This document shows positions 8,233-17,622 of a stretch of DNA of 64,000 nt, in pieces. Under the pieces are notes generated by a model. It searched no databases and had not been told where the DNA came from. It worked only from the letters and a program-made list of their open reading frames with translations. Origin of the DNA: Pseudoduganella lurida (GTDB lineage: Bacteria > Pseudomonadota > Gammaproteobacteria > Burkholderiales > Burkholderiaceae_D); contig NZ_VLLB01000004.1 of assembly GCF_007830455.1 (NCBI RefSeq), forward strand, positions 62,001-126,000, given 5' to 3'. The stretch's first letter is position 1, and each line of letters begins with the position of its first letter. The position numbers and the translations under genes are program-made.

Positions 8233-9510
8233 CTACAGACGCCAGACCTGCAGGCCGGCCGCTTCTAGTTCCGCCTTGTCGTAGCACGATTTGACATCAA
8301 TAAAGCAGCCACCCTTGACGAGCTTCTTGCAGAGATCCTCGGCCGACAGCTCACGTAGTTCACGGTGCGCCACAGCCGAGACGATCGCATCTGCGCGCGG
8401 CAGTTCGTTCCAGCCCAGCAGGCGCACGCCATACTCATGCATAGCTTCTTCAGGATCAGCATAGGGATCGTGTACGAACACTTCGATACCGAAGCTCTTC
8501 AGCTCATTGATCACGTCGCCCACCTTCGAATTGCGCAGATCAGCGCAGTCTTCCTTGAAGGTCAAGCCCAAAACGTTGACTCGGGCTCCTTTGATGTAGC
8601 TGCCGCTAGCGATCATCTGTTTGATGGTCTGCTCGGCGATGTACTTGCCCATACCGTCGTTGATACGGCGACCAGCCAAGATCACCTGTGGATGGTAGCC
8701 CACCATCTCAGCCTTGTAAGTCAAGTAGTATGGATCGACCCCGATGCAATGACCACCCACCAACCCAGGGCGGAAATTCAAGAAATTCCATTTGGTTCCA
8801 GCAGCACGCAGTACCTCGGTTGTGTCGATACCGATCTTATCGAAGATGATCGCCAGCTCATTCATCAGCGCAATGTTAAGGTCGCGTTGCGTGTTCTCGA
8901 TGACTTTGCAGGCTTCGGCCGCCTTGATGCTAGAGCAGCGGTGCACGCCCGGCTTAACGATCGACTCGTACATCGTCGCAACTTTCTCCAGTGTTTCAGG
9001 CGTGTCGCCAGAAACCACTTTCAGGATGGTCGTCAGGGTATGCTCTCTATCGCCCGGGTTGATGCGCTCAGGAGAGTAGCCTACGTTGAAGTCATGCTTC
9101 CAGCGCTTTCCCGACGTCTGTTCCAGCACGGGAATGCAGACTTCTTCGGTTGCACCTGGATACACTGTGGATTCGTACACAACGATCGCGCCATGCTTCA
9201 AATGCGGACCAACTGTACGACTGGCACCGATCAGCGGACCGAAATCAGGCGTGTGCGCTACGTCAACAGGGGTAGGCACGGCAATAATGATGATATCGGC
9301 TTCTGCCAGTACAGAAGGGTCGTAAGAGTATTCGGCATACGTAGCTGCCGCCATTTGCTCGTCACTCAGTTCACGTGAGGGATCGGTACCGCGCTGGCAG
9401 GCCTCTACCTTGTTGGTAGCGATGTCAAAACCGATGGTACGGCCGAGTTTGCCGAATTCCACAACGAGGGGCAGGCCGACGTATCCAAGGCCGATTACCG
9501 CGATTGTCAT
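8233..9510 (-). CDS. tviB: UDP-N-acetylhexosamine 6-dehydrogenase (TviB/WbpA type)
   Basis: 425 residues, a UDP-glucose/GDP-mannose dehydrogenase-family enzyme that oxidises the C6 hydroxyl of a UDP-HexNAc to the uronate with two NAD+. The start MTIAVIGLGYVGLPL carries the Rossmann motif; YSPERINPGD and the catalytic-cysteine segment GLVGGHCIGVDPYYL mark the active site. The C-terminal UDP-binding domain begins around VLGLTFKED. The ATG at 9510 has AAGGTGA 7 bases upstream. The sequence looks closest to the TviB/WbpA group (UDP-GlcNAc to UDP-GlcNAcA), but UDP-ManNAc (WecC-like) as substrate is not excluded, since wecB is in the same operon. Confidence 0.88.
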   Translation of the reverse strand: MTIAVIGLGYVGLPLVVEFGKLGRTIGFDIATNKVEACQRGTDPSRELSDEQMAAATYAEYSYDPSVLAEADIIIIAVPTPVDVAHTPDFGPLIGASRTVGPHLKHGAIVVYESTVYPGATEEVCIPVLEQTSGKRWKHDFNVGYSPERINPGDREHTLTTILKVVSGDTPETLEKVATMYESIVKPGVHRCSSIKAAEACKVIENTQRDLNIALMNELAIIFDKIGIDTTEVLRAAGTKWNFLNFRPGLVGGHCIGVDPYYLTYKAEMVGYHPQVILAGRRINDGMGKYIAEQTIKQMIASGSYIKGARVNVLGLTFKEDCADLRNSKVGDVINELKSFGIEVFVHDPYADPEEAMHEYGVRLLGWNELPRADAIVSAVAHRELRELSAEDLCKKLVKGGCFIDVKSCYDKAELEAAGLQVWRL

Positions 9511-9584
9511 GATTGGGTCACCTTCAATAAGTTTCAAATAACTACAAGTTTGATGTCACTGCGCGCCTCGCTCAGCGGATGCGT

Positions 9585-10661
9585 TTATTGCGTTGCCAGA
9601 TCGCGGTAAAGTCTGCTGATCCTCTCCAGTACAACGGTCGTACCAAACCGCTCCTCGATGGTTTTCCGTGCTCGCGTTCCCAATTGCGATCGCAATTCCT
9701 CATCGCCGAGCACTTGCGCCAGTACTGTCGCCAGTCGCGCTGGCTGACCGGGTGACACCAGCATGCCGTTATCGCCATGGGTGATAGCTTCCGGTATACC
9801 GCCGACCGGCGTGACGACGATCGGCAGTCCCATCGCCATCGCCTCCAGCATTGCCATCGGCAAGCCCTCGTCGTACGAGGGCAGGCAAAACACGCTTGCT
9901 TCCTCCATACGACGCTTCTTTTCCTCGGGGCCCATCCAGCCCGCAATATCGACGTTGTCGCTGATGCCCAGCTCCGCCGCCGCGCGCGCTACAGCGTCGA
10001 GGTCGCCGTCTCCGCCGATCACGAGGCGTACTACCGGGATCGTCTTTTTCAGCGCCTGAACGGCGCGCAGCAGATCAAAGGTGCCTTTGCGCTGCTCGGC
10101 TCGGCCGAGGAAGAGTATATTGCCCTCCTGCGGCTGCCGTGCCGTCACGGGAGGGAGTGGCACAGAGTTCGGTACCACTACGACCCGTGAGCCGGGGGCG
10201 AATTCGCAGAGGAATTCGGCCCAGCTCTCTGACAGCGCGATCACGACTGAACTGCGCTGTAGCGTGTGCCTGATCCAGCGACGTCCCACCGGGCCGGTTT
10301 CGATCGTGGCGAACTGCCGAAACTCCGCGCCATGCAAGTGAAACACCGTTTTGCTGCCAAAAGCACGCGCCAAGGCGAGCAGGAACGATTTCCGAAAAAA
10401 GCTGGCCCCGCACGCGGAGTGGACATGCACAATGGGGGAAGGCCCACGCATACAGGCTGCGAGCAGCTGACAAGCAGAAGACAAGGCCACCCGGATCTTC
10501 TGCCAGACGGGACCCTGGGTATGGGTGACCACATACCGCCCCTCGTTACGCTCGAAGAAGCCGTCGTGATCCATTACTGAAACTACCGTCGCTATGCCAC
10601 CTTTCCCAGTGGGGCTAGTACCCATCATCAGCAGTTTAGATGCCTTCATCTTTTCTTTCAC
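9585..10661 (-). CDS. glycosyltransferase family 4 (group 1)
   Basis: 358-residue GT-B glycosyltransferase. The N-terminal acceptor domain starts at a GTG codon (MKEKMKASKLLMMGTSP) with TGKGGIATV; the C-terminal donor domain has NILFLGRAEQRKGT and the EX7E-like segment VFCLPSYDEGLPMAMLEAM with GLPIVVTPVGGIPEAI, typical of GT4. GGAAC precedes the GTG by 4 bases; an ATG four codons downstream is an alternative. It is the first minus-strand gene after a strand switch and so probably has its own promoter in 10,662-10,900. It adds one sugar of the repeat unit on the cytoplasmic face. Confidence 0.85.
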   Translation of the reverse strand: MKEKMKASKLLMMGTSPTGKGGIATVVSVMDHDGFFERNEGRYVVTHTQGPVWQKIRVALSSACQLLAACMRGPSPIVHVHSACGASFFRKSFLLALARAFGSKTVFHLHGAEFRQFATIETGPVGRRWIRHTLQRSSVVIALSESWAEFLCEFAPGSRVVVVPNSVPLPPVTARQPQEGNILFLGRAEQRKGTFDLLRAVQALKKTIPVVRLVIGGDGDLDAVARAAAELGISDNVDIAGWMGPEEKKRRMEEASVFCLPSYDEGLPMAMLEAMAMGLPIVVTPVGGIPEAITHGDNGMLVSPGQPARLATVLAQVLGDEELRSQLGTRARKTIEERFGTTVVLERISRLYRDLATQ

Positions 10662-10740
10662 AACTGTTCCGTCCTAGCGGTCATGTCACACGGACGACGC
10701 CTCTGGTGCTACGCAAGAAACCCTTGGCGCCGTGCTTCAC

Positions 10741-10830
10741 AAACCCCTGCGCTTAGCAAGTATCATAACGATTATACAATAATTTCCGGTGGTACAATAC
10801 ACGAAATTGCGCGGTGCAGCAGATTACCCG
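10741..10830. promoter_or_regulatory. divergent promoter region
   Basis: Between the minus-strand glycosyltransferase (start 10,661) and the plus-strand CapK-like gene (start 10,901) the DNA is AT-rich. On the minus strand a perfect TATAAT (10,776-10,771) is preceded by TTGTAC at 15 bases; on the plus strand TACAAT (about 10,793) is a possible -10 element. The two overlap, so the genes may be driven divergently. Spacing is not ideal in either direction. Confidence 0.35.
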
Positions 10831-10900
10831 CGAACCGTGCAGAATCTCAAATCGAGTATGATTGGGTTCATCTTGTCACTTAGCCAACGAATTCTTACCC

Positions 10901-12202
10901 ATGACCGTTACGACAGCAAGGCCCCCTGAGTACGATCCTTCCCTGCTCGCCCTGCTGCGGTTCCGGCTGATCGATCTGGTGCGTGGCACCAACACCCTGC
11001 AGCTTCTTGGACGATTGCGTCAGCAGCAGTATGAATCACCCAATACGCTAAGGACCAGAACTGAGGCAGCGCTCACCCGCTACCACGACGAGCTGCGCAA
11101 GAACGTCCCGATGTTCGCCAATACGCAGTCATTCAGCGACCTTCCAGTGACTGACAAGCAGTTCATCAATGCCCATCGCGGTGAGCTGTGCAACCCGCAG
11201 TACAAAGGAAAGCTCATTCGCAAGAAAACCGGCGGATCGACAGGTCAGCCGCTGGTTTATTACACTTCCACTGACACCCAGTCTTATTTATGGGCAGGAC
11301 TGTTGCTCTCCTGGGAAGCCGCCGGCTACCGACTGGGGGAACCGGTCGCATTTCTGAGCGGCTCGTCCCTTTCAAGTAGCGGCAACAAGCAGCGCATCTA
11401 TTATGCCTTGTTAAATGTGAAGGTCTTTTCGGCGTTCGACATGTCGGCGGCCAGCATGGCGCAGTATGCTGCGGCGATCGGGGAGAACGGCTATCGGCTG
11501 CTGTACGGCTACGCGTCGGCGGTTCACCGACTGGCATGCCATCTCAATTCCACCGGGACCCGGATTCAGCATAGACTACGGGGCATTGTCTGTACCGCCG
11601 AAATGCTGTCGGTCGCCATGCGCAAGGATATCGAGCAGGCGTTCGGCGTTCCCTGTTATAGCCAATACGGCTGTAACGAGGCCGGGGTCTCCGCGTTCGA
11701 ATGCGAACATAAGCAGGGTCTCCACCTGCTGTCAATGCGCTGCTATGCCGAGGTCCTCGAGGACAATCGCCTGATCGCCACGGATCTTGTCAACGAAGCG
11801 ATGTACATGCCGCGCCACGATACCGGCGACATGGTCCGCATGGCAGAGCAGCCCTGTCAATGCGGCCGAGGCCTTCCCCTGATCGCCGAGGTGCTCGGAC
11901 GTCAGAATGACGTGGTCGTGGATTCACACGGTAACGGAGTTCACTCGGAATTCTTCTCACACCTGTTCCGCGAGGATAACTGCATTGAACGTTTCCAGGT
12001 GGTCTTCGATGAGCGAACGCTGACCATAAATCTACATGGCAGTAATCTGGATGCACGCCACACTGAAACGCATTGCGCACTCTACCGCGAGCGCATCGTG
12101 GCTTCGCTGACGTTCGATGAACTGCGTTTCGTCTTCAACGAGCCGTTCGTGACGCAGGCGAACAGCAAGCACCGGTTCATCATTCGCCGCCCCCCACGCT
12201 GA
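10901..12202 (+). CDS. CapK/PaaK-like adenylate-forming enzyme
   Basis: 433 residues; the only plus-strand gene of the exopolysaccharide locus. It resembles phenylacetate-CoA ligase and CapK proteins: KKTGGSTGQPLVYY near residue 105 is the AMP-binding glycine/serine loop, SQYGCNEAG the acid-base motif after it, and HDTGDMV the late adenylate motif, followed by a GRQNDVVVDSHG segment and a small C-terminal domain. CapK members occur in capsule clusters and are thought to activate an acyl or amino acid group for decoration of the polymer. The ATG at 10,901 is used; an upstream TTG at 10,862 adds only unconserved residues. The substrate is unknown. Confidence 0.8.
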   Translation: MTVTTARPPEYDPSLLALLRFRLIDLVRGTNTLQLLGRLRQQQYESPNTLRTRTEAALTRYHDELRKNVPMFANTQSFSDLPVTDKQFINAHRGELCNPQYKGKLIRKKTGGSTGQPLVYYTSTDTQSYLWAGLLLSWEAAGYRLGEPVAFLSGSSLSSSGNKQRIYYALLNVKVFSAFDMSAASMAQYAAAIGENGYRLLYGYASAVHRLACHLNSTGTRIQHRLRGIVCTAEMLSVAMRKDIEQAFGVPCYSQYGCNEAGVSAFECEHKQGLHLLSMRCYAEVLEDNRLIATDLVNEAMYMPRHDTGDMVRMAEQPCQCGRGLPLIAEVLGRQNDVVVDSHGNGVHSEFFSHLFREDNCIERFQVVFDERTLTINLHGSNLDARHTETHCALYRERIVASLTFDELRFVFNEPFVTQANSKHRFIIRRPPR

Positions 12203-12271
12203 ATCTTTGTGGCTGCCAGGAGATGTCGCATGCAGCGCCCTGGTGCCGAGGATGATGCCGCGCCAGCGGCA

Positions 12272-13390
12272 TCATGCCCGGACTGCAACTGTCTCCCGGA
12301 TGATCTGCGCGTATTGCTTCGCCACGACGCTCGCCGTGTGCTCGGAATCGTAGCGCAGTCTGCCGCCCTCCTGCATGGCGGCGTAGTAAGAAGAATCCTC
12401 ATACAGCCGGTTCACCGTCGAGACCAGGGCTTTTTCCGTTTGCGGCATCATGCCCGACCAGCCCGGAATGATGTTGAATTGCGACTGCGGGCACAGTACT
12501 GGCGTACCAGTTGACCACGCGTCGCACAGGAAGCCCCACCCCGTCGTAGACGCCGTGTAGGCGAACCAGGCCGACGCAAGTCGCTGCAGCGCTTCGACCC
12601 GGGTTACGCCCGGCAGGTGCACGATGCGGTCGCCATACCGCCCGGTCAGTTCCTTGACGATGTGTTCGAACGGCCCACGGCCGATGATGGTGAAACGCTT
12701 GACCGGCGTGTTCTCCAGGATCGCGGGAACCGTCCTAAGCCAAAGTTCACAGTTCTTGTGACGGATCAGCGAACCAATATAAATCATCTCGTCCCGGTCG
12801 CGGGCGAGCGGCAGCTCCAGGCCAGCAGGCTGCTGAGCGCAGTGGCCCGCATAGAACACAGGTGCCCCGCGACGGCTCAGGCCTGCCAGCAGCGGCACAT
12901 CATTCGGATCGTTAACCATGATGGCGTCCGTATCCCTGACCAGCCGGCTCCATAGGGCACGGCCCACGATCTCACGCCCAAACCACGGCACGCCCAAATA
13001 TTTGCGCCGTGGCATCAACGTCAGTGGATCGGATGCTTCAAGGCGCAGCAGAGTGGGAATGTCATACTTCCGCCGGATCAGGTTGGCCAAGCGCAGGCAA
13101 TTGGCCGAGTTCACGAACAGGAAGTCCGGGCGGAATTCATCTACCAGCCGCAGCGCTTCCGCATCCGCAGGGCCGCCATTGAACAGATCCTGACCCTTGG
13201 CATGGTACAGGCGATTGATTTCGACGCCGTGGAAGTTCTCGTAGCCACCAGCTTGCTCGCTGCTTTTCAGTCCCGAGCCGCGTGTCGTCAGCACGCGTAC
13301 TGCATTGCCGCTTTCCACTAGTGGCACCAGCGCATACACGACTTCGTCGAAAACAGGATTTAAGCCCGGGTAGATTGCCAAAATTTTCAA
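12272..13390 (-). CDS. glycosyltransferase family 4
   Basis: 372-residue GT-B glycosyltransferase starting at TTG 13,390 (MKILAIYPGLNPVFDE); GGAG lies 6 bases upstream of this TTG and no ATG occurs near the conserved N-terminus, so the rare start is well supported. The donor domain shows EMIYIGSLIRHKNCELW, FTIIGRGPFEHIV and GWGFLCDAWSTGTPVLCP, in which the usual E-x7-E pattern is weakened (GFLCDAW). It lies 15 bases after the flippase gene, so the two are probably cotranscribed. It ends facing the CapK-like gene (convergent). Confidence 0.8.
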   Translation of the reverse strand: MKILAIYPGLNPVFDEVVYALVPLVESGNAVRVLTTRGSGLKSSEQAGGYENFHGVEINRLYHAKGQDLFNGGPADAEALRLVDEFRPDFLFVNSANCLRLANLIRRKYDIPTLLRLEASDPLTLMPRRKYLGVPWFGREIVGRALWSRLVRDTDAIMVNDPNDVPLLAGLSRRGAPVFYAGHCAQQPAGLELPLARDRDEMIYIGSLIRHKNCELWLRTVPAILENTPVKRFTIIGRGPFEHIVKELTGRYGDRIVHLPGVTRVEALQRLASAWFAYTASTTGWGFLCDAWSTGTPVLCPQSQFNIIPGWSGMMPQTEKALVSTVNRLYEDSSYYAAMQEGGRLRYDSEHTASVVAKQYAQIIRETVAVRA

Positions 13391-13405
13391 CTAATTCTCC
13401 AGTTC

Positions 13406-14923
13406 TCAGACGCCCTTGAACAGGGTACGCCCGCTACTACGATTGATGAGCTGCCGGTCATTTCGGTCAATGATGGTCAGGACCAGCGCCCCGATACCGT
13501 AGACCATCGTTAGCAGGACCATACCAGCCACAAGCCAGGCGAGATCCGCGTGCGGCAGTAACGCAGCCGCGCCGATTCCGGCGGCCAGAGCCAGCAGGGA
13601 TCGGACGATCCAGTTCCAGCCGGTATTCCATTCATTGCCGGCCCTACGCATCGTGCGCAATGCCAGCACATTCAAAACCACTTCGCCACCCAGCAGGGCG
13701 GCGGGGATAAACCAGACACCCAGTCGCGTCGGACCGATCAGCAGCAGCGGTGGCAGCACTAGCAACGACAGCGCGCAGGCCCTCGCCCACCGCTGCATCA
13801 TGTCAGCGGCATTAAAAACGACCGCGAGGATCAGTCTGTGCAACCGCAGCCCCAACCAGAACGTCAATACGGCGAACAGCACGCCGTATTCGCCGTAGCG
13901 ATGCGCGCTGGCCAGTTCTAGCACCTCCCGGCCGTAGAGCGCTGCTATACCGCAAACGGGCAGGAGCGTTAGCAGGCTGATTTTGAACAGGAACTGTGCC
14001 CACATCCTGAGCTCGTCAAAATTACGATCCCGTGCGTAGCTGCCGATCATGCGCGAGCGAACCAAGGAGAATACCAGCATGCCGGGAAGATAATTGCGGA
14101 TAATCTCGATGAGGCGCACAACGAAACCGACACCGGCCATCGTCGCCGGCGGCTGGAATCGGCCCAGCACTAGGATAAGGAACGATGTGGAAAATAGGTA
14201 CTCGACAATGCCGCTGCCGTAATTAAACAGCGCCACCTGCCGCATCTGCCCGAACGTCGGAGCCGTCCATACCGGATCCGCCTCGCCCATCGACTTCAGA
14301 CCTGCAAGCATAAAGGCCATTGACAGGATCAGGCAGATGCCAGCTGCGGCAGCCTCGGCGATGAGCATTAGCCGCGCCGTACCGGCGTCATGCGCGCCCA
14401 TGTAGGACAGCGCGGCGATCAGCAACAACGACTTTGTGATCATGATAATCTGCAGTCGGGCCTGAAGAGACAGGGCTTCCAACGCATTGTCGCGGACGAT
14501 CCGCAATGAGCCCTCGACCACAAGCAAGAGGACGAAATACCAGACCAGGTCAGCCGGCAACTGACCGACACCGGCCGGGAAGAAGCGCGGCAGAACCACC
14601 AGCACGACGCTGACCAGCATAAGTACCAGCACGCGCACCACCGCGACCCTTGCGATCAGCCCGATCAGCTTGCCACGTGTCGAATGCAGGCGATATACCG
14701 GCGCGTACCGAAGGATGACCCAGTCCAGACCGACCGTGGTAAAGCCCAGGGCGACTTCCAGCATTGCCATGCAAACAACATAACGACCGAATTCGCTGGC
14801 CGTGAGATGACGTGCCAGCATTCCGAGTAGCGTCGCGGTCAAAATCGCAGTTGGAACTTTTCCAGCTAGAAATGCAAAGATGTTGCGCCTGGTATTGGCC
14901 CCCGAATACGGGTGGTCGCTCAT
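13406..14923 (-). CDS. polysaccharide flippase, Wzx/MATE-like
   Basis: 505-residue polytopic membrane protein with about 12-14 hydrophobic segments, from FAFLAGKVPTAILTATLLG at the N-terminus to the final VAGMVLLTMVYGIGALVLT. The helix pattern and the short basic loops match the polysaccharide transporter family that flips undecaprenyl-linked repeat units across the inner membrane. No catalytic motif is expected in this family. Immediate neighbours are a glycosyltransferase downstream and a heparinase-like lyase upstream behind a terminator. It pairs functionally with the Wzy-like protein at 17.6-19.2 kb. Confidence 0.82.
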   Translation of the reverse strand: MSDHPYSGANTRRNIFAFLAGKVPTAILTATLLGMLARHLTASEFGRYVVCMAMLEVALGFTTVGLDWVILRYAPVYRLHSTRGKLIGLIARVAVVRVLVLMLVSVVLVVLPRFFPAGVGQLPADLVWYFVLLLVVEGSLRIVRDNALEALSLQARLQIIMITKSLLLIAALSYMGAHDAGTARLMLIAEAAAAGICLILSMAFMLAGLKSMGEADPVWTAPTFGQMRQVALFNYGSGIVEYLFSTSFLILVLGRFQPPATMAGVGFVVRLIEIIRNYLPGMLVFSLVRSRMIGSYARDRNFDELRMWAQFLFKISLLTLLPVCGIAALYGREVLELASAHRYGEYGVLFAVLTFWLGLRLHRLILAVVFNAADMMQRWARACALSLLVLPPLLLIGPTRLGVWFIPAALLGGEVVLNVLALRTMRRAGNEWNTGWNWIVRSLLALAAGIGAAALLPHADLAWLVAGMVLLTMVYGIGALVLTIIDRNDRQLINRSSGRTLFKGV

Positions 14924-15070
14924 GACGTGGCGCCTGGCAAACGCGATGCAGGTACGTCAATCCACAGCAGAGAAATCATTACCACGCTGCCAGTTTTTTG
15001 TTGAGCACAGGGTTCTCTTAAAGACATCATTGAAACTAGCTCTTTGGTAACATATTGAGCTAATTATAAC

Positions 15071-15104
15071 AAAAGCGATTGCTTCGTGAGAAACAATCGC
15101 TTTT
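15071..15104 (-). terminator. rho-independent terminator after the heparinase-like gene
   Basis: AAAAGCGATTG (15,071-15,081) and CAATCGCTTTT (15,094-15,104) form a perfect 11-pair stem with a 12-base loop. On the minus strand the stem ends in CTTTTGTTATAATTA. It begins 26 bases after the stop codon of the lyase gene. Confidence 0.78.
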
Positions 15105-15129
15105 ATGTCGAAGCAGTATGCGACCGAAC

Positions 15130-17370
15130 TCAGCGCGGTAGCGTAATCACTTGGCCATCTACCGTGAGCGTGCGGCCGGTACTGGTGGTAGTCAGAGCGA
15201 CTGACAGCTTCTTGCACCCCACGTCCAGCAGTGTCAAGAATTCGGCGCTAGTTGCCGCCGGGCGGGTGTACGCCGCATGGGATTCTACCGTGCCGGCCTT
15301 TGGCGTGGCACCTGTGCGGCTCTCCAGCGTGCTTCCCGAGGTCAAAGGACGGACACACAGCCTTTCGGTGCCGTTCACGATTGTGGAGGTACCGTCGCTA
15401 TTTGGAGTGATAGCGACCGGAGCGTGGAAATTCCACTCGAATTTGCGTGCCGTGGCCGAGGACAGTCTATCGAGAACTACAACCTGATCTTTGCCACGCA
15501 GATACCAGACCTTGCGGGTGGCCCCTGTGAGTAAGCCATCATAAGCCTGCGTCGCATCACCTTCTACATAATCGAGCGCGGTCGTACTGGAGAAAGCTGT
15601 GATCTTTCCTTTACGGCCCAGATTCAGTGTATTGCCACCCGACGGTTGACCGATCCCGCCGTCAAACGTAATGCCATTGTGCGCCTTTGTTTCGCGGTAC
15701 CACGTGTTCCAAAGAGGTGAACCGTAATAGTCGTACCAACCCGTTTCTGAAAGCAGCATTTTATTATTACGCATCAAAAGTATGCCATTTTGATCAGCGT
15801 GAGAATGGGTATATGCGCCATATGGGCTAGACTTGAAATACAGCGAGGTGCGTACCGGATTCCAAAGATCGCTATGCATTGCTGCAAAGCCAATGCTCGG
15901 ATACACCCCACCGTTATAGGGCGCATTTGCGCTCGTTGCGCGTGTCACAGGTAGAGGCGATGGCGCAAGCAACAGCGTGAGCGCATCTTCCGTACCGCCC
16001 AAGTTATTATAGTACCAACGCGATTCCGGCGTAGCAACACGCGAGGAAAAAGCTTTAAGTATCGGCAGATAAGGCTTGTCCTCATGCCCATCACCGAAAA
16101 CATGCACTGGCTGACCTGGTGGTACGAACTGAGCAAAGAACTTTGCAAACCCCTTCGCCCACGGTTTGTCGTACAGATTCACACCGATCAGCTCGGTGAG
16201 CGGATCCCAGATCTTCAGCGCGGCATCTGCAGCGACCTGACCATAAGCCGTACCTTGCGAGTATCCACCCTCAGGACCGCTCCAAGCAAACACTGCGTGA
16301 ATGTAAGCACGTGTGGAAAAATCAAACCACTCGCGTGCTTCTGGAAATTCATTCAGCATCAGCGCGGAAGTCAACGCCAGAAAACCTAAATTGTTGCCTC
16401 CATGTGAATCGAAGGGAAATTGATCGAGCCTGCCGTTATTGCCAGCGAGGTCGTTATATAGATCGATGCCGCGAAGGCGAACCACTTCAACCCAACGCGC
16501 GCGACGTGCACTGTCGATCTTGCCATCCAGCAAATCGATTGCCTTCGCTAAGGACAGTGCGATAATCCGAGTACCCTGGTCCTGGTTCACGAAGCTGGTT
16601 GGGCCGCTAGGGTTCAGGGCCGCTAGCTCATCACCGCGACGAATCGCTTCGTCGAGATAGCGCTGCTCTGGCACTAGCTTGTAGAGTAGCGACGCCGCTT
16701 CCAGTTGGTGAGTCGTACGGTTCAGGCGATAGCGAATTTCTGACTGCTGAGCAACGAACGCGGCATTATTGGTGTTCGTAGTAGTCATAAGCCACAGCGA
16801 ATCCGCAACAGCATCAAGGATCGGCGCATGGCCGACAACATCGCTTGTCAGGTCCTTGACACCGGCGCCGCGCTCCGCAATTCGTGCCGCATTCCATTGG
16901 CTATACGGAAGGAAACTGGTTGGCAGCATACGCGGACGACTGCGCGTAGTGGCACGCGCACGGAGCACGGAACTGTCCGGCACGTCAAACACAGTCGAGT
17001 TCGGATTTATGACGAACCCGCGCTCGGTGGACCATTCATTGGGCGCATTGCTGGCCAACACTCGCCAGTAATACGTGCCGTCCGCCAGCTTAGAAGTTGG
17101 CAAGAACCAGTTGCGCGTAGTCGTGTACCGAACCGGCGCGTTTGCACCATTCCGGATCTCCACGGTATAAACGGTACTCGCGGTCGCCTTTGGATGGCGC
17201 GACCAAGTGATGCTTGGCGGATTCTGTGCCTGGAGCGCGAACGCCGAAGGTGCTGGCTGCACGGCATCCAGCGCCGTGGACTGCACCCAGTCAGCATGAC
17301 TGGGTGTTGCGATCGCCGAAACGAACGCAAGTGCTACAAAACGAAAAGTACCGAGGCAGCGAAAAGACAT
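15130..17370 (-). CDS. heparinase II/III-family polysaccharide lyase with DUF4962-like N-domain
   Basis: 746 residues. The start at 17,370 (MSFRCLGTFRFVALAF...) gives a signal peptide cleaved around SHA-DW and has GGAG upstream; longer frames lack both. Residues about 35-130 look like a fibronectin-type beta domain (TYYWRVLASN). A helical barrel with SFVNQDQGTRI and FDSHGGNNLGF follows, then the heparinase II/III beta domain with SPYGAYTHSHADQNG and ETGWYDYYGSP. The family cleaves uronate-containing polysaccharides by beta-elimination in the periplasm or outside. In an exopolysaccharide locus it probably trims, remodels or degrades mislocalised polymer; the expected hexosaminuronate in the polymer would be consistent with a lyase. 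Confidence 0.82.
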   Translation of the reverse strand: MSFRCLGTFRFVALAFVSAIATPSHADWVQSTALDAVQPAPSAFALQAQNPPSITWSRHPKATASTVYTVEIRNGANAPVRYTTTRNWFLPTSKLADGTYYWRVLASNAPNEWSTERGFVINPNSTVFDVPDSSVLRARATTRSRPRMLPTSFLPYSQWNAARIAERGAGVKDLTSDVVGHAPILDAVADSLWLMTTTNTNNAAFVAQQSEIRYRLNRTTHQLEAASLLYKLVPEQRYLDEAIRRGDELAALNPSGPTSFVNQDQGTRIIALSLAKAIDLLDGKIDSARRARWVEVVRLRGIDLYNDLAGNNGRLDQFPFDSHGGNNLGFLALTSALMLNEFPEAREWFDFSTRAYIHAVFAWSGPEGGYSQGTAYGQVAADAALKIWDPLTELIGVNLYDKPWAKGFAKFFAQFVPPGQPVHVFGDGHEDKPYLPILKAFSSRVATPESRWYYNNLGGTEDALTLLLAPSPLPVTRATSANAPYNGGVYPSIGFAAMHSDLWNPVRTSLYFKSSPYGAYTHSHADQNGILLMRNNKMLLSETGWYDYYGSPLWNTWYRETKAHNGITFDGGIGQPSGGNTLNLGRKGKITAFSSTTALDYVEGDATQAYDGLLTGATRKVWYLRGKDQVVVLDRLSSATARKFEWNFHAPVAITPNSDGTSTIVNGTERLCVRPLTSGSTLESRTGATPKAGTVESHAAYTRPAATSAEFLTLLDVGCKKLSVALTTTSTGRTLTVDGQVITLPR

Positions 17371-17622
17371 TGAGTATCTCCAAACAGATGAGCTCAGCCG
17401 GTTTGCGAACGTCCTTCCCCCGCGTCGAATGAGTAAAAGCAGGGGCGATACAGGAAACAGAACAGGCGGGGCAACGAGAAACCCAGTGTACATCATTCCG
17501 TACGGCAACGCGCAGTACCAGCAGCCTTTTTATCGAGACAGTGACGTATTTAAGACGTAAATCAATGACAAACAGCCAATCACTATGCATTTTCTCAATA
17601 CATTAGAACTAATTATAACAAC

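Noticed and set aside
17371..17622. Small gene upstream of the heparinase-like gene
   Set aside because: The in-frame extension of the lyase here lacks a signal peptide and ribosome-binding site; the stretch is AT-rich and probably a leader and promoter region, but no clear -35/-10 pair was found.
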